DNA of 41,696 bases from Collinsella sp. Its GTDB lineage: Bacteria > Actinomycetota > Coriobacteriia > Coriobacteriales > Coriobacteriaceae. Below the pieces are notes generated by a model. It saw only the letters and a program-made list of their open reading frames with translations. It was not told the origin of the DNA and made no database searches. Each line of letters starts with the position of its first letter. Position 1 is the stretch's first letter. Both the position numbers and the translations under genes were made by a program. The stretch lies in NCBI GenBank assembly GCA_031295725.1, contig JAUMNV010000079.1, forward strand, positions 1-41,696, in the 5' to 3' direction. Positions 33,144-40,888 of this stretch are shown here, piece by piece.

Positions 33144-33187
33144 TGAAAGGTTCTTTCATAACCGTAAACGGTAAGTGAAAGTTTACC
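33144..33187. promoter_or_regulatory. Cluster of operator-like palindromes
   Basis: Three inverted repeats overlap: TGAAAG-GTT-CTTTCA (33144-33158), ACCGT-AA-ACGGT (33161-33172) and GGTAA…TTACC (33170-33187, enclosing another GTGAAAG). They lie between the divergent PTS and RpiR-type genes, the natural place for operators of the regulator or of a FruR-like protein. A TATACT -10-like element for the regulator is at 33235-33240, without a clear -35. Confidence 0.5.
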
Positions 33188-33288
33188 ATCAACACTTGAA
33201 ACGGCAAGGTGTATCTTGTAATTGAAAATGCCCGTATACTATGGCATTGCAAATCAAGCTAGATTTTCATGCCAACCAGGAGCCATCC

Positions 33289-34146
33289 ATGACCGATAGT
33301 AGCAAGAGCGCACTTTCCCTCATTAGCACCCATCAGGGATACAGCGAGTCCGAGCAGCGCATTGTCGACTATATATTGGAGCACCAGTCCGAGGCGCCAC
33401 GCCTCACGGCCGCTCAGCTCTCGCGCGCCGCTGCCACGTCCGAGGCGACCGTTTCGCGCTTCTGCCGCAAGCTTGGGTTTGGCAGCTTCCGCAGCTTTCA
33501 GTTTTCGTTGGCGAGGGATTTGGAAAGCCAGCGCAACGAGGGCCTGACCGACGAGGTCTCGCTCGACAATATGGAGCAGAGCCTCAAGAACATCCTGGCT
33601 GCCAAGGTGAGCGAGCTTAATGCGACTATCGACGGGATCGACCACGATACGCTGGCGGCTGTTGTGCATGCCCTTAAGCATGCAGGGGTTATTGAGTTTG
33701 CGGCTGTGGGCAATACGAACGCGGTCGCGCTCGATGCGACGTTTAAGTTTTCGCAGCTGGGCCTGCGCTGCATGGCGAGCACCATTAGCGAGACATCAAT
33801 CGGCTTTGCGCTCACGTTGCGCCCGGGTGACGTCATCGTGCTAATCTCAAACTCCGGCAAATCGCGCCGACTGAATCGCATGGCAAAAGCGGCTCGCAAC
33901 TGCGGCGCAACCGTAGTCGTCATCAGCAGCGACAGTAAATCCCCGCTCGCGCGCCTGGCAGACTACACTTTTAATACCGTCAACCACGAAGCGCTGCTGA
34001 CGACGGGCGACTTTGCGTTCTCCAAGATCAGCGCCACGATGATCATCGAAGTCATCTACAACTTCCTGCTGCCCGAGATTGAAGACGCTCGCGAACATAT
34101 CAGCTACTACGAGGAGCTCATCCAGCCGGATAAGGTTGTGGAGTAG
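33289..34146 (+). CDS. MurR/RpiR-family transcriptional regulator
   Basis: 285 residues. N-terminal RpiR helix-turn-helix (about 10-85: Y-S-E-S-E-Q-R-I, A-T-S-E-A-T-V-S-R-F-C-R-K-L-G-F) and a C-terminal SIS sugar-phosphate-binding domain (~120-250: A-V-G-N-T-N-A, L-I-S-N-S-G-K-S-R-R). CAGGAG precedes ATG 33289, so the 16 upstream in-frame residues are excluded. Divergent placement suggests it controls the fructose PTS in response to a sugar phosphate. Confidence 0.92.
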   Translation: MTDSSKSALSLISTHQGYSESEQRIVDYILEHQSEAPRLTAAQLSRAAATSEATVSRFCRKLGFGSFRSFQFSLARDLESQRNEGLTDEVSLDNMEQSLKNILAAKVSELNATIDGIDHDTLAAVVHALKHAGVIEFAAVGNTNAVALDATFKFSQLGLRCMASTISETSIGFALTLRPGDVIVLISNSGKSRRLNRMAKAARNCGATVVVISSDSKSPLARLADYTFNTVNHEALLTTGDFAFSKISATMIIEVIYNFLLPEIEDAREHISYYEELIQPDKVVE

Positions 34147-34240
34147 GTAAATTGGAGAGCCGATAGACGCCCCTCGCCACGAAACCCGTCCATCAACTAC
34201 GTTTTAACTGTAAGCGCCAACCATACACCCAAAATAGAGA

Positions 34241-34276
34241 AAACCGCAGGCGTTCTACCTGCGGTTTTCTTTTTGC
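34241..34276. terminator. Bidirectional terminator between regulator and recN
   Basis: AAACCGCAGG/CCTGCGGTTT ten-pair stem with a 7-base loop. T-rich tracts on both sides serve the regulator (plus) and recN (minus). Confidence 0.88.
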
Positions 34277-34367
34277 AATTCTTGGTGTGGTCGCCGATGC
34301 CCTGCCAAACGTAGTAGATGGGCCGGTTTCGTGGCGGCCGGGTTGGACATGTATATAGCGGCTCGGC

Positions 34368-35996
34368 CTAGGCACGCGCCTCGGCAAGCATCTGCTTTGC
34401 GTGGGCCAAGCTTGCCTCGGACTGATCGCCGCTCAACATGCGGGCGATCTCGGCAGTACGCGCTTCGCCGGTTACCTCGTCCAAATGCGTCTGGGGAACA
34501 TCGCCCGGTTCCTTGCTGACGACATAATGCTTGTCAGCCATGACGGCGACCTGCGCCAAGTGGGTTACGACAATCACCTGATGCGTAGCGGCGAGATCTG
34601 CCAGCACGCCTGCGAGCGCACGCGCCGTGGAGCCACCGACACCGGCATCGACCTCGTCAAACACCAGCGTATCGACACCGTCCGCGTTACCGAGGACAAC
34701 CTTGCTTGCAAGCATGACGCGGCTGAGCTCGCCGCCCGACGCAATGCGGCGCAGGGGACGTGGCGTCAAGCCGGCACCGCTGCGGTATAGCAGCTCGTAG
34801 CTCGAAGGACCAACGGGCGTCCACTCAGCACGGGGAAGATCGCGCGACTCCCAGACGAGCTCGGCACTACCCATCTCCAAGCGCGCCATCTGGCGGCCAA
34901 CCTCGTGGCAGAAGCGCGGGGCCGCCGTATTGCGTGCGCGCTTAAGTGCCTTGGCAGCGGCAAACAGTTCATGCTCCGCTGCGCCAAGCGCTTCACGCGC
35001 CTTCTTGATCTGCTCATCACCATCGTCTACCAGCGACAACAGCTCTTGCGAGCGATCGCGCATGGAAAACACGTCATCCATGGTGGGACCCCACTGCCTC
35101 AGAAGTCCCTTAAGGTCGGAATACCGCTCGCGCATGCGAGTGAGCTCACGAGGGTCAAACGCAACACCATCGCGATAGGCGCGCAGCTCGTTGGCGCAGT
35201 CCTCGAGTGAGATGCAGGCGTCCGAAAGTGCGTCTGCGATGTCACCTAGCTTGCGGTCAACGGTCGCCATGCGGGAAAGCTCGGCCACGGCGCCGTTCAC
35301 GGCATCGAGCGCCCCCCCTTCGGCAGCAAGCGATGCATGGGCCTCGTTTGCCGTCGCCACCAAGACCTCGGCGTGCTCCGAGCGAGGCAGCAGCTCCTCG
35401 AGTTCCTCGTACTCGCCTGGCTTGGGGTCGACCTCGGCGATACGCTCGAGGGCAAAACGCGCTTCCTCGACGCGACTCCCCTGCGCACGCGAGGCTTCCT
35501 CCACACGGCGAAGCTCCTTGGCGGCGGCACGCGAAGCCTTAAAGCAGGTGCGATACTTCTCGAGTGCCTCAAACGCCGCGCGCCCAGCCCAAGCATCGAC
35601 CATGGCAACATGGTGCGCCGGGTCGAGCAGGCGCTGATGTTCATGCTGGCCACATAGATCCATCATCACGCCAACGCGCTCCGAAAGCTCGCGCACACTG
35701 GCGATACGGCCGTCAATCTTCACGCGGCTGCGGCCCTCGGCAGAAAGACTGCGCTGCACGGTGAAGCCCTCCGTGTCGTGCGGGCCGTCGAACAGGCGCG
35801 CCTCGACGCTGGCAAGCGCCTCGCCCTCGCGAACCGTCGACGAATCGGCGCGCTCGCCCAAAATAAGCTTGAGCGCCGAAAGCAGTGCGGTCTTGCCAGC
35901 ACCGGTCTCACCGGTCAGGACGGTCAAGCCGGCACTCGGCACCAGCGTCGCCTCGCGAATGAGTGCAATGTTAGAAACCTGCAGCTCATCGATCAT
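34368..35996 (-). CDS. recN: DNA repair protein RecN
   Basis: 542 residues, SMC-like ATPase of double-strand break repair. Walker A G-E-T-G-A-G-K-T near 31. Long charged coiled-coil arms span ~150-350, without the zinc hook of Rad50. The C-terminal half has I-A-S-G-G-E-L-S-R-V-M-L-A (signature) and F-D-E-V-D-A-G-V-G-G (Walker B). Slightly shorter than the E. coli form. Last gene of the efp-to-recN operon; its ATG overlaps the nadK end by 11 bases. Confidence 0.95.
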   Translation of the reverse strand: MIDELQVSNIALIREATLVPSAGLTVLTGETGAGKTALLSALKLILGERADSSTVREGEALASVEARLFDGPHDTEGFTVQRSLSAEGRSRVKIDGRIASVRELSERVGVMMDLCGQHEHQRLLDPAHHVAMVDAWAGRAAFEALEKYRTCFKASRAAAKELRRVEEASRAQGSRVEEARFALERIAEVDPKPGEYEELEELLPRSEHAEVLVATANEAHASLAAEGGALDAVNGAVAELSRMATVDRKLGDIADALSDACISLEDCANELRAYRDGVAFDPRELTRMRERYSDLKGLLRQWGPTMDDVFSMRDRSQELLSLVDDGDEQIKKAREALGAAEHELFAAAKALKRARNTAAPRFCHEVGRQMARLEMGSAELVWESRDLPRAEWTPVGPSSYELLYRSGAGLTPRPLRRIASGGELSRVMLASKVVLGNADGVDTLVFDEVDAGVGGSTARALAGVLADLAATHQVIVVTHLAQVAVMADKHYVVSKEPGDVPQTHLDEVTGEARTAEIARMLSGDQSEASLAHAKQMLAEARA

Positions 35997-36846
35997 GACG
36001 GACTCCGTAGAAAACGCGGCTCACCGAGTTATAGAAGCTCTCGGGGCCGTAATCCAGCAGCAACACATCACCGGGACCGCGACGCACAGCCACGCTCTCG
36101 ACCGTGCCATCGCAGGTAATAAACTGTCCATCGATGGCGATCGCCGGCACGCTCGGGCGATCATCGGACATAAAGATTTCGACGACATCACTCGGCGAAG
36201 TCAAGAAGGCACGGGCCTGAATGGTGTGCGGCGCAATGGGTACGCAGACCATGCCCGTATAGTCGGGGCTCACGATGGGGCCACCGGCACTGAGCGCGTA
36301 ACCCGTAGAACCAGTCGCCGTGGACACGACCACGCCGTCACCACGCAGTCGATCGATATGGTGGCCCGACACCGTGATGTCAAACTCGACCATATCGGAC
36401 AGGGGGCCGCGCGTAAGCGCCATGTCGTTGAGGGCGAAGGTGCGCACGACATCCTTCGTACCGTCTTCGCGCACGGACACGATATCCGCGGCGATGGTAG
36501 CGCGACGGCTCACATGCAGCTCGCCGGACAGGGCGTCGCTCACGACCTGCAGAATGTCGCGCTCCTCGGGACTCGCAGCCGTCAAAAAGCCCAGGTGACC
36601 ATAGGAAAGACCGAGGATAGGAATCTCGCGATGGTTGAGGATGCGGGCAGCGCGCAGCAACGTACCGTCCCCGCCGAGCGTAATGACCAGATCGGAGCCA
36701 TCAATATCAGGCGTGCTTTGAATCTTCGATCGCTGGTCGGCAGCCCATGCGACTTCATAGCCCTGGCGCGTCAGCCAAAGCTCGAGCATCAGGCCGCTCT
36801 CGACCGCCTCTTGCTTGTAGTAATTGGGAACCAGAAAGACCTTCAT
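35986..36846 (-). CDS. nadK: NAD kinase
   Basis: 286 residues, ATP/polyphosphate-NAD kinase making NADP. G-G-D-G-T-L-L-R-A near 58 is the family's nucleotide motif. L-N-D-M-A-L, G-D-G-V-V-V-S-T-A-T-G-S-T-G-Y-A-L-S-A-G-G-P and P-I-A-P-H follow. ATGA overlap with tlyA upstream and an 11-base overlap with recN downstream. Confidence 0.95.
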   Translation of the reverse strand: MKVFLVPNYYKQEAVESGLMLELWLTRQGYEVAWAADQRSKIQSTPDIDGSDLVITLGGDGTLLRAARILNHREIPILGLSYGHLGFLTAASPEERDILQVVSDALSGELHVSRRATIAADIVSVREDGTKDVVRTFALNDMALTRGPLSDMVEFDITVSGHHIDRLRGDGVVVSTATGSTGYALSAGGPIVSPDYTGMVCVPIAPHTIQARAFLTSPSDVVEIFMSDDRPSVPAIAIDGQFITCDGTVESVAVRRGPGDVLLLDYGPESFYNSVSRVFYGVRHDR

Positions 36847-37655
36847 AGCGTTGCAGCTTTCTCACTCAAAACCGATACCTGGGATTGCAGCTCGTCTTGC
36901 GAGCGGTCGCCGGGTTCAAATCTCGTGCCGTACACGAAAAACTCAACGTTGCCCTTGGCACCATGAATGGGTGACACGCACACATCGACCGGGAACAGGC
37001 CCTTGGCAGCAAAGAGTTCAACCGCCGCCACGAGTGTATCGCGGCGCACGGCGGGCTCGGTCACAATGCCGCCCTCGCCCACCAGCGCCGCCGGAGCCTC
37101 AAACTGCGGCTTTACGAGCGTGCAGAATGCACCCGTAGGAGCCAGGCACGCCAGTACCGCATCGATAATGTTCGCGATGCTGGTAAACGAGACATCACAC
37201 ACAGCCAGGTCGATGGCGCCGGCATAGCCAAGCTCAGGCAGCTGCGTCACGTTTGTGCGCTCATGCAGCGTCACGCGATCGTCCTGACGCAACGACCAAT
37301 CGAACTGGGCGCGACCCACGTCCACCGAGACAACGGTCGCAGCTCCGCGCTTGAGCAGGCAATCGGTAAAGCCGCCGGTAGAGCAGCCCACATCCAGACA
37401 GGCAAGGCCCGTCGGATTGATACCAAACGCATCAAGCGCGCCTTCGAGCTTAAGACCGCCGCGGCCAACATATGGAATGCGCCCCTTCATGTGCAACGGC
37501 AGACCCGGGGTCACCTTAAGGCCCGGCGAAGTCAAGCGCTCGCCGCCACTCGAGACCAAGCCGGCCATAAGAGTGCGAAGGGCATCCGCGCGATCGGCGC
37601 AGATGCCCTGTGAAATCAGTTCGTCATCAAGACGCACGCGTTTCATGAATGCCAT
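36843..37655 (-). CDS. tlyA: TlyA-family rRNA 2'-O-methyltransferase
   Basis: 270 residues. An N-terminal S4 RNA-binding domain (R-L-D-D-E-L near the start, K-V-T-P-G) and an FtsJ-type methyltransferase: D-V-G-C-S-T-G-G-F-T-D-C-L-L near 88, D-V-G-R-A-Q-F-D, V-C-D-V-S-F and L-V-K-P-Q-F-E. Family members methylate 16S/23S rRNA; some are called hemolysins. Start ATG 37655 or, nine bases on, 37646; neither has a strong ribosome site. Confidence 0.92.
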   Translation of the reverse strand: MAFMKRVRLDDELISQGICADRADALRTLMAGLVSSGGERLTSPGLKVTPGLPLHMKGRIPYVGRGGLKLEGALDAFGINPTGLACLDVGCSTGGFTDCLLKRGAATVVSVDVGRAQFDWSLRQDDRVTLHERTNVTQLPELGYAGAIDLAVCDVSFTSIANIIDAVLACLAPTGAFCTLVKPQFEAPAALVGEGGIVTEPAVRRDTLVAAVELFAAKGLFPVDVCVSPIHGAKGNVEFFVYGTRFEPGDRSQDELQSQVSVLSEKAATL

Positions 37656-37681
37656 CAACCATTCGTATCCGGAGATGCGGC

Positions 37682-37921
37682 CTAGCTATCCTGGGATTCG
37701 TTTGCCGCATCCTCATCGTATTCCTGCTCGAGCTTGTCGGCTTCTCGTGGCGTCAGCTCAAACTTGTCGACCATATCGACCGCGCGGGAGCCCAGCTCAA
37801 TCGCTTCGTCAAACAGATCGAGTGAACGCTCCAAGGACGTATCCTTGGAGCGAACGGTAGCGATTATCTGGTCCAGACGGTCCGAGATCTCGTCGAAGTT
37901 GCGGACGGAACCCTCTGGCAT
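37682..37921 (-). CDS. xseB: Exodeoxyribonuclease VII small subunit
   Basis: 79 residues, typical XseB length: F-D-E-I-S-D-R-L-D-Q-I near the N-terminus and L-E-R-S-L-D-L-F-D-E-A-I-E-L in the middle, both family marks; acidic C-terminal tail. GGAG overlaps the nusB stop upstream. The large subunit xseA is not adjacent in this window. Confidence 0.9.
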   Translation of the reverse strand: MPEGSVRNFDEISDRLDQIIATVRSKDTSLERSLDLFDEAIELGSRAVDMVDKFELTPREADKLEQEYDEDAANESQDS

Positions 37922-37923
37922 GG

Positions 37924-38511
37924 CTACTCCTCGACGGAGTCGGCCTCGACGGCCTCAGCAGCGTCCGCATCCTCGGCAAGTACACCGGCGGCAGCCTGAG
38001 CAACCGCAACCTTTGCGGCAGCCTCGGCAGCCTGGGCCTCCTCGCGGGCGCGATCTTCGGCTAGCAGCTCCTGGTACATGTCCTCGCCCGGCAGCTCCTC
38101 GCTGCGAGCGATCTTGCCCAGCACGCCGTTGACGAACGACGCGGACTGGTCGGTGCCATAGGCCTTGGCAAGCTCGACGGCCTCGTTGATCACGATGGCG
38201 TCCGAGACCTCTTCGTCGGTGAGGAAACGCATCTCGTAAACGGCGATACGCAGCAGATTGCGATCGGCGCCGGGCATGCGCATAAGATCCCAGTTCTTGG
38301 CAACGGAACGCAGGGCGCAGTCGATGCGGTCGATATGCTCGTAGGCACCGCGGCACAGCTCCAGCGCATAGGGGTCGAGGGGACCCTTCGAGATCAGGAA
38401 ATCACCCTCGAGGACGCGCTCGAGCGGGCTGTCCGTGGCCTCGGCCTGAAACAGCAGCTGCAGCGCCTGACTGCGGGCAAGCGTGCGCCCGCGATAAACC
38501 TTAAGGCTCAA
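37924..38511 (-). CDS. nusB: Transcription antitermination factor NusB
   Basis: 195 residues. The core ~145 residues are NusB (R-S-Q-A-L-Q-L-L-F-Q-A-E near 13; L-R-I-A-V-Y-E-M near 87; I-N-E-A-V-E-L-A-K-A-Y-G and F-V-N-G-V-L-G-K-I-A at the end of the core). An extra ~50-residue Ala/Glu-rich acidic tail follows. The start is TTG 38511: AAGGAG lies six bases upstream and no ATG/GTG fits. Acts with NusE in rRNA antitermination. Confidence 0.93.
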   Translation of the reverse strand: MSLKVYRGRTLARSQALQLLFQAEATDSPLERVLEGDFLISKGPLDPYALELCRGAYEHIDRIDCALRSVAKNWDLMRMPGADRNLLRIAVYEMRFLTDEEVSDAIVINEAVELAKAYGTDQSASFVNGVLGKIARSEELPGEDMYQELLAEDRAREEAQAAEAAAKVAVAQAAAGVLAEDADAAEAVEADSVEE

Positions 38512-38514
38512 AGG

Positions 38515-38877
38515 TTACTCCTTGGGGAAAACGAGGCCGTCGATGCAAACGTCAACACGCTCAACCTCAACGCCCACCTGGGCATCGATGGCGGCGACCA
38601 CGGCGGCGCGAACGGCCTCGGCGAGTTTCTTGAACGGATAGCCAAAGAACACCACGACACGCACGGTGAGTGCGAGCTTGTCGCCGACGACCTCGGCCTC
38701 GACCGCCGGCTCGGAAGCCGGGGCCTTGGACGAGAGCATCATGGAGACAAGGTTGGTGGCAAGGTCCTTGACGCCAACGGAGGCGATGCCCTCGACATCG
38801 GACACGGCGCGCGAGACGATGGCGGTCAGAACATCGGGCGAAATGCCGATGCCGTCAATCTTGATTTCCTGGGGCAT
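38515..38877 (-). CDS. Asp23/Gls24-family envelope stress protein
   Basis: 120 residues, Asp23/Gls24 (DUF322): I-S-P-D-V-L-T-A-I-V-S-R-A-V-S-D-V-E-G-I near 12 and V-R-A-A-V-V-A-A-I near 87. A conserved neighbour of nusB and efp in Gram-positives; the exact role is unknown, possibly membrane-linked stress. AGGAGG precedes the ATG. Confidence 0.88.
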   Translation of the reverse strand: MPQEIKIDGIGISPDVLTAIVSRAVSDVEGIASVGVKDLATNLVSMMLSSKAPASEPAVEAEVVGDKLALTVRVVVFFGYPFKKLAEAVRAAVVAAIDAQVGVEVERVDVCIDGLVFPKE

Positions 38878-38901
38878 GAGTCCTCCTAGAAGATTTGGTT
38901 G

Positions 38902-39465
38902 CTAGACGCGGGAGACGAACTTGCCGTCGCGGGTGTCAACCTTGATGACCTCGCCCTCGTTGAGGTACATGGGGACCTGGATGACAGCGCCGGTGTCGAT
39001 CGTGGCCGGCTTGGTGGAACCCTGGACGGTGTCGCCCTTAAAGCCCGGGTCGGTCTGGACGATGGTGGTCTCGATGAACATCGGCGGAGTCACGCCCATG
39101 AGCTCATCGTCGGCGAAGAGCAGCTGGCAGATGTCGTTCTCGCGCAGCCACTTGGAGTTCTCGCCCACCATGTCCTCGGGAACGGGAACCTGCTCATAGG
39201 TCTCATTGTCCATGAAGATGTAGTCGGCGCCATCGTTGTAGAGGTACTGGAACTCACGGGTGGTGAGCATGACGCTCTCGAACTTGGTGCCGGCGTTGCA
39301 GGTGTTCTCGACGACGCGGCCGCTCTTGATGTCGCGGGTCTTGTAGCGCACAAACGCGCCGCCCTTGCCCGGCTTGACATGCTGGAACTCGACGATGGTG
39401 TAGACCTTGTCCTTGATGCGGAGACCGAGGCCGTTCTTGAAGTCGGCGGTAGAAATGGTAGGCAT
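38902..39465 (-). CDS. efp: Elongation factor P
   Basis: 187 residues. KOW-like N-domain with the ribosome-contacting loop H-V-K-P-G-K-G-G-A-F (Lys34 at the tip), then two OB domains; D-T-R-D-G-K-F at the C-terminus. ATG 39465 has AAAGG six bases upstream. First gene of the long leftward operon to recN. No EF-P modification enzyme is seen nearby. Confidence 0.95.
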   Translation of the reverse strand: MPTISTADFKNGLGLRIKDKVYTIVEFQHVKPGKGGAFVRYKTRDIKSGRVVENTCNAGTKFESVMLTTREFQYLYNDGADYIFMDNETYEQVPVPEDMVGENSKWLRENDICQLLFADDELMGVTPPMFIETTIVQTDPGFKGDTVQGSTKPATIDTGAVIQVPMYLNEGEVIKVDTRDGKFVSRV

Positions 39466-39522
39466 AGCGACCTTTCTTGTTATGGGCAGAACGCACAAGC
39501 GTCCAAATTACATACGACCGAA

Positions 39523-39528
39523 ATTATA
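39523..39528 (-). promoter_or_regulatory. -10 element of the efp operon
   Basis: Perfect TATAAT on the minus strand about 58 bases upstream of the efp ATG. No clear -35 is seen. The only good promoter candidate for the run efp to recN. Confidence 0.55.
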
Positions 39529-39570
39529 CACTTGCAGACGGCGCCTGCAGCGAGCGCATAAAAAGAGAAC

Positions 39571-39602
39571 GCGGGGCGTCCGAATTGCTCCGGACGCCCC
39601 GC
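39571..39602 (-). terminator. Terminator of the M24 peptidase gene
   Basis: Twelve-pair perfect GC stem (GCGGGGCGTCCG/CGGACGCCCCGC), followed on the minus strand by a T-rich tract (TTCTCTTTTTA). A second T-tract lies on its other side. Confidence 0.88.
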
Positions 39603-39625
39603 CCAAAAAAATCTATCGAAATGGG

Positions 39626-40756
39626 CTAGCAATCGATGATGTGCAGGTCGTGCGGGGTCTTGGTGAAGGGCTCATAGCCGTTCTCGGTGACCACGCCGTA
39701 GTCCTCCAGGCGCACGCCGCCCACACCGGGCAGGTAGACGCCGGGCTCCATGGTGATAACCGAGCCGACCTCGATGGTGTTCTTGCTGCGGTTGAAGTTG
39801 GGCAGCTCATGGATGTCGATGCCCACGCCGTGGCCCAGACCATGGTTGTAGTAATCGCCATAGCCGGCATCGCCGATGATCTTCTTGGAAAGCTTGAAAA
39901 TGTCGTTGCCCTCGACGCCCGGATGGATGGCGGCGACGCACTCCTCGTGCGTACGGCGCACGAGCGCGTACAGGTCGAGCTGCTCCTGGGTAGGCTCGCC
40001 CATCACGACGGTGCGCGTCATGTCGGAACGATAATCGCAGTAGCCCGCACCGTAATCCATGAGGACGAAGTCGCCCTTCTCAATCACGCGGTCGCTCGGC
40101 ACGGCATGCGGGTTGGCGGTGTTGGGGCCGCTCGCCACGATGGAGCCGAAGGCCAGGCTGTCGGCGCCGTTGGCGAACATAAAGTTCTCGAGCTCGTTGC
40201 GAACCTGCTTCTCGGTCATACCAGGCTTAGTAAAGCCGAGCATGTGCTGGAAGGCGGCGTCGGTGATCGACTGTGCGTGGCGCATGAGCTCAATCTCCTC
40301 GGCATCCTTGATGGCGCGCATCTTGCGGATGTCGTCGTGCATCAGCGGCAGCATGCAGGCGACGGAGCGGTCCTCCAGGCCGCGCTGAATGCCCTGGTAG
40401 AAATTAATCTGCATATCATCCTCGACAGCGCAGACGCGGCACTTGTTGGCCGCGATCTTGCCGGCGACCCAACCGGGGATGGTGCCCTCATCCATGTCGT
40501 AGACCCAGGGGCTGCCGGCGGGCGTGTTCTCCTCAAAGCTGTTGAGGTAGCGCGAGTCGGTGTGGAACAGGCACTGGTCGGCCGTAATAAACGCCGCGTG
40601 CGGGAACTCGAAGGTGTAGTCGAAGACGCCCTTCACGCCCGTAAGCCAACGAAGGTTGGCCTCGTCGCGCACCACGATGGCGTCGTAGCCACGCTCGGCC
40701 ATAAGGGCACGGACACGCTCGATACGACCGGCAGGACCGGCAGCAAACTCAGACAT
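39626..40756 (-). CDS. Xaa-Pro aminopeptidase (M24 family)
   Basis: 376 residues, PepP/PepQ type. An N-terminal creatinase-like domain precedes the pita-bread metal domain (~150-376). The five ligands are visible: D-Y-G-A-G-Y, D-M-T-R-T, G-L-G-H-G-V-G-I, M-E-P-G-V-Y and R-L-E-D-Y-G. Cleaves Xaa-Pro dipeptides or N-termini. AAAGGAA upstream of ATG 40756. The pepP–efp neighbourhood is common in Gram-positives. Confidence 0.93.
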   Translation of the reverse strand: MSEFAAGPAGRIERVRALMAERGYDAIVVRDEANLRWLTGVKGVFDYTFEFPHAAFITADQCLFHTDSRYLNSFEENTPAGSPWVYDMDEGTIPGWVAGKIAANKCRVCAVEDDMQINFYQGIQRGLEDRSVACMLPLMHDDIRKMRAIKDAEEIELMRHAQSITDAAFQHMLGFTKPGMTEKQVRNELENFMFANGADSLAFGSIVASGPNTANPHAVPSDRVIEKGDFVLMDYGAGYCDYRSDMTRTVVMGEPTQEQLDLYALVRRTHEECVAAIHPGVEGNDIFKLSKKIIGDAGYGDYYNHGLGHGVGIDIHELPNFNRSKNTIEVGSVITMEPGVYLPGVGGVRLEDYGVVTENGYEPFTKTPHDLHIIDC

Positions 40757-40888
40757 GCAGATTCCTTTCTTGTTGTCTCAATATAGACGGGACGGGTCTC
40801 AACCGAACGACGGAATCGCATGCGATCCGCAACCGATTGGAAACCCGCCCCTCAACATGATACGAAAGACGATGGATGTCAATAAATC
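40757..40888. other. Short intergenic region with promoter-like words
   Basis: On the minus strand TATATT (40780-40785) just upstream of the peptidase ribosome site and TTGACA (40877-40882) just past the AroB-like stop look like promoter elements, but no correctly spaced pair is found. Confidence 0.35.
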
